In this document: piece by piece, positions 61,966-64,000 of the stretch
Layout: every line of letters starts with the position of its first letter
Numbering within the stretch: the stretch's first letter is position 1
Origin: Acanthococcus lagerstroemiae
Taxonomy: Eukaryota; Arthropoda; Insecta; Hemiptera; Eriococcidae
NCBI GenBank assembly: GCA_031841125.1
Contig: CM063109.1
Span: forward strand, 23,531,321 to 23,595,320
Length of the DNA: 64,000 bases
Direction of reading: 5' to 3'
Notes under the pieces: generated by a model
Told to the model about the DNA's origin: nothing
What the model saw: only the letters and a program-made list of their open reading frames with translations
The model's database searches: none
Position numbers and translations under genes: made by a program

Positions 61966-62679
61966 CAGGGTATCACAATCCTGGAAGTCAGGGAAAAGTC
62001 AGGGCATTCTGTAAGACCTGGAAAAGTCATGGAATTTTGAAAGAAAATCGAAAAAGTCAGGAGAATTTGAAGAAAATTTTATGATGAGAAAGTTTTGTAC
62101 AGTTTTCTTTGTCAGACTCAATTAAACTTTTTTTATTTTATTTTAATAATTTGATTAATAACGTCTACAAGGCAAATAACTTGATTAAAAAAAAATAATA
62201 ATTTGATTAATAATGTCTACCAGGCAAATAACTTGATTGGAATTTGGAAGACCCTTATTTGAACAAAAAGTGCAGAATTTTTTGGAACTAAGACTTGATG
62301 ATTTTTGGTCGGGTGTAATTCCTAATGAAGTTGAGTTTGCACCAGTGATTAATTTCCTCAACATGGTATTGATTCTTTCACATGGAAACGCTTTTTTTGA
62401 TGGAGGGTTTTCTGAAAATAATGAGACTCCCTCAAGAATGTCTTGTGGGTCAGAGATAAGTGTATGATGCACTGATGTATAATGGTGGGGTGTCGAACAT
62501 TATTGTGACAAAAAGTCTTATTCATGCTGCGCGCAATGCAAATGCCCTTTAAAAAGATGCGCTGCCAAAGAAAAGTCAAGAAAAGAATGTGAAATTAAAA
62601 GCAACAGCCATGGAAAATTCTGGGGGAAAAAACTGGAAAAATCAGGGAATTTTATTTTCGGGAAAAAGTGGACACCCTG
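61966..62679 (+). pseudogene. hAT-like element relic with transposase C-terminal motif
   Basis: Ends CAGGGTATCAC and, inversely, CAGGGTGTCCAC resemble hAT-type CAGGG termini. Inside, frame 62237-62467 includes INFLNMVLILSHGNAFFDGGFSEN, resembling the SHGNA..ERGFS block near the C-terminus of hAT-related transposase-like proteins in arthropods. A stop and shifts follow, with more coding-like sequence to about 62560 (TKSLIHAARNANA). No matching target duplication. A 55-bp tandem duplication containing GGCAAATAACTTGATT is present near 62144-62237. Dead relic; family assignment moderate. Confidence 0.45.
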
Positions 62680-62816
62680 AAAGGATTGAAGTTATGTACT
62701 ATAGGACTGAAAATTGAATGTTACGCAGCGCCTGACAAATTCACGTTATGCAATATTTTTATATAACCTTTTTAATAGCATTCATCATGAACTTTGAATT
62801 AGTTCATATACAGATT

Positions 62817-62980
62817 CAGAGGGTGTAGCTACGGGGGGGGGGGGTCTGAACCCCCTGGCATCGGCCGACAATGTAAAAAAAAATTGAAATTTATTCTGGT
62901 AATAGTAAGTATTACACCTGTAATGTTGTAAAAGTGAAACGACCCCCCCCCCCTTCATACCAAGTCTGGCTACGCCACTA
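62817..62980. mobile_element. hAT-like MITE with G/C tracts and exact 8-bp duplication
   Basis: 164 bp from CAGAGGGTGTAGCTACGGG to GTCTGGCTACGCCACTA, flanked by TACAGATT on both sides (62809-62816 and 62981-62988). Inverted G and C runs sit just inside the termini, so the unit can fold back. Non-coding. Confidence 0.8.
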
Positions 62981-62991
62981 TACAGATTTTA

Positions 62992-63213
62992 CCTATCGGT
63001 GAAATCAAAGGTGCTAAAGCACTTACAATACTTTGTCGCTTTGTAGCGCCTTCAGTATGGGAGATAGGCAAAAGTCACGTATAACCTTAACAGTAGTAAT
63101 GGTTGAGATCTACAAAATGAGTCATCTCTAAATTTGCCTATCTGCAATATTGAAGGCGCTATAAAGCGACAAAGTATTGTAAGTGCTTTAGCGCCTTCAA
63201 TTTCTCAGATAGG
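62992..63213. mobile_element. Foldback element with about 86-bp inverted arms
   Basis: The left arm contains GTGCTAAAGCACTTACAATA and TTTGTCGCTTTGTAGCGCCT; the right arm (63128-63213) is its inverse at roughly 85-90% identity. Each arm also ends in GCCTATC-type sequence. A spacer of about 50 bp separates them. If transcribed it would give a long hairpin RNA. Confidence 0.7.
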
Positions 63214-63375
63214 CAAAATTTAAATAGGACCTTTTTGTTACTCTTAATTAGTAGAACTAAAAAGGTTGTATGCAAATTTGGTTCATCTCGCATATTGGAG
63301 GCGGTAGACCATTGAAGTAAAAATATTGGTAAAAATCAAAACTTCGAAAGAAAAGAGGTATGAGGTAAAGAAATA

Positions 63376-63813
63376 CAGAGAAACCTGTCTACAGTGGAAA
63401 CTCAACGGACCACTCCAAAAATTTCCATAGTGACAGGTGTTCCACATTAGCCAGGTAAACCAAAAAAAAAAAGTACGTTTTAGCTCTCTATTCTTTCTCG
63501 CCTTGTACACGCTTTTGTCTATTTCATTTCGTATACCTTTGTTCCAGCCCTGGTAAAACTCTTGTGATACAAACCGCACAAGAGCCGCACTACCTTAAAG
63601 AAACGTGCGCTAACATGGAAAAATCAATGAAAGACACATGTCAATTTCTATTTTACACAGGTTTTTTGTACATTTTTAGTTTCCACTTCCACGTTAGACA
63701 GGTTTTCCAGATTATATATTGAAATGTACAGGTTTTCTCAACGGACCACGTGTTTTTTTCCACAGTGACAGGTTTTCCGGATTAGACGAGTCCACTGTAG
63801 ACAGGTTTCACTG
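63376..63813. mobile_element. pogo/Tc1-like MITE, TA target duplication
   Basis: 438 bp with terminal inverted repeats CAGAGAAACCTGTCTACAGT and, inverse of the right end, CAGTGAAACCTGTCTACAGT, flanked by TA on both sides. Internal copies of GACAGGTTTTCCGGATTA or variants recur near 63435, 63698, 63725 and 63770. The ends resemble those of pogo/Tigger-type elements. No transposase frame. Confidence 0.75.
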
Positions 63814-64000
63814 TATAACATGATATATGAACATCAGTAAAATTAAACAAGTTTTATTTTATATTAAAGAAAGAGAAGAAAAATAACAAGGGTAAATTAC
63901 CCGAAAAAATCTTTTTGTACTTGAATTCCGAATGATTCTTCTTATTAAATCAATGAAATTGAACATTTTATTCTAAATTCAAAAAAAAAGAAAAAGAAAA

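Overview
This is a nuclear, intron-rich animal sequence, almost certainly from an arthropod and most likely an insect. Every confident gene is an ordinary animal housekeeping gene with GT-AG introns. The spaces between exons are AT-rich and crowded with small non-autonomous DNA transposons, LINE and LTR relics, one SINE and homopolymer G/C tracts. A sap-feeding hemipteran is my guess; nothing in the window proves it.

Layout. 1-3.6 kb: repeats only. 3.6-4.5 kb: Arl8 (minus strand), a small lysosomal GTPase. 4.5-10.8 kb: repeats, a hairpin, then probable Rab6 3' UTR. 10.8-30.8 kb: Rab6 (minus), seven short exons over 20 kb, with introns that hold a wrecked Ty3/gypsy-like element, an RTE-like LINE with a 16-bp target duplication, several hAT-like elements and two GC-rich hairpin elements. 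32.8-38.0 kb: an F-box/leucine-rich-repeat-like gene (minus). 40.5-44.4 kb: Dld (minus), the E3 subunit of mitochondrial 2-oxoacid dehydrogenases. 45.0-46.8 kb: a Nup42-like nucleoporin (plus), divergent from Dld. 48.0-48.7 kb: intronless NEDD8 protease SENP8/Den1 (minus). 50.1-52.7 kb: TBC1D20-like Rab GAP (plus). 55.6-57.7 kb: Dlat (plus), the E2 subunit of pyruvate dehydrogenase, whose last exon or exons are not in the window. 57.7-64.0 kb: repeats, including a clean SINE, hAT-like and pogo-like elements and hairpins.

Three genes act in membrane traffic (Arl8 on lysosomes, Rab6 at the Golgi, TBC1D20 as a Rab GAP). Two encode subunits that work together in the pyruvate dehydrogenase complex (Dld and Dlat, about 11 kb apart). 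I see no sign that either grouping is more than chance.

I found no clearly new protein system. The most unusual content is the set of short foldback sequences and non-autonomous elements. Several carry exact target-site duplications, and two intergenic or intronic hairpins have pre-miRNA-like geometry.
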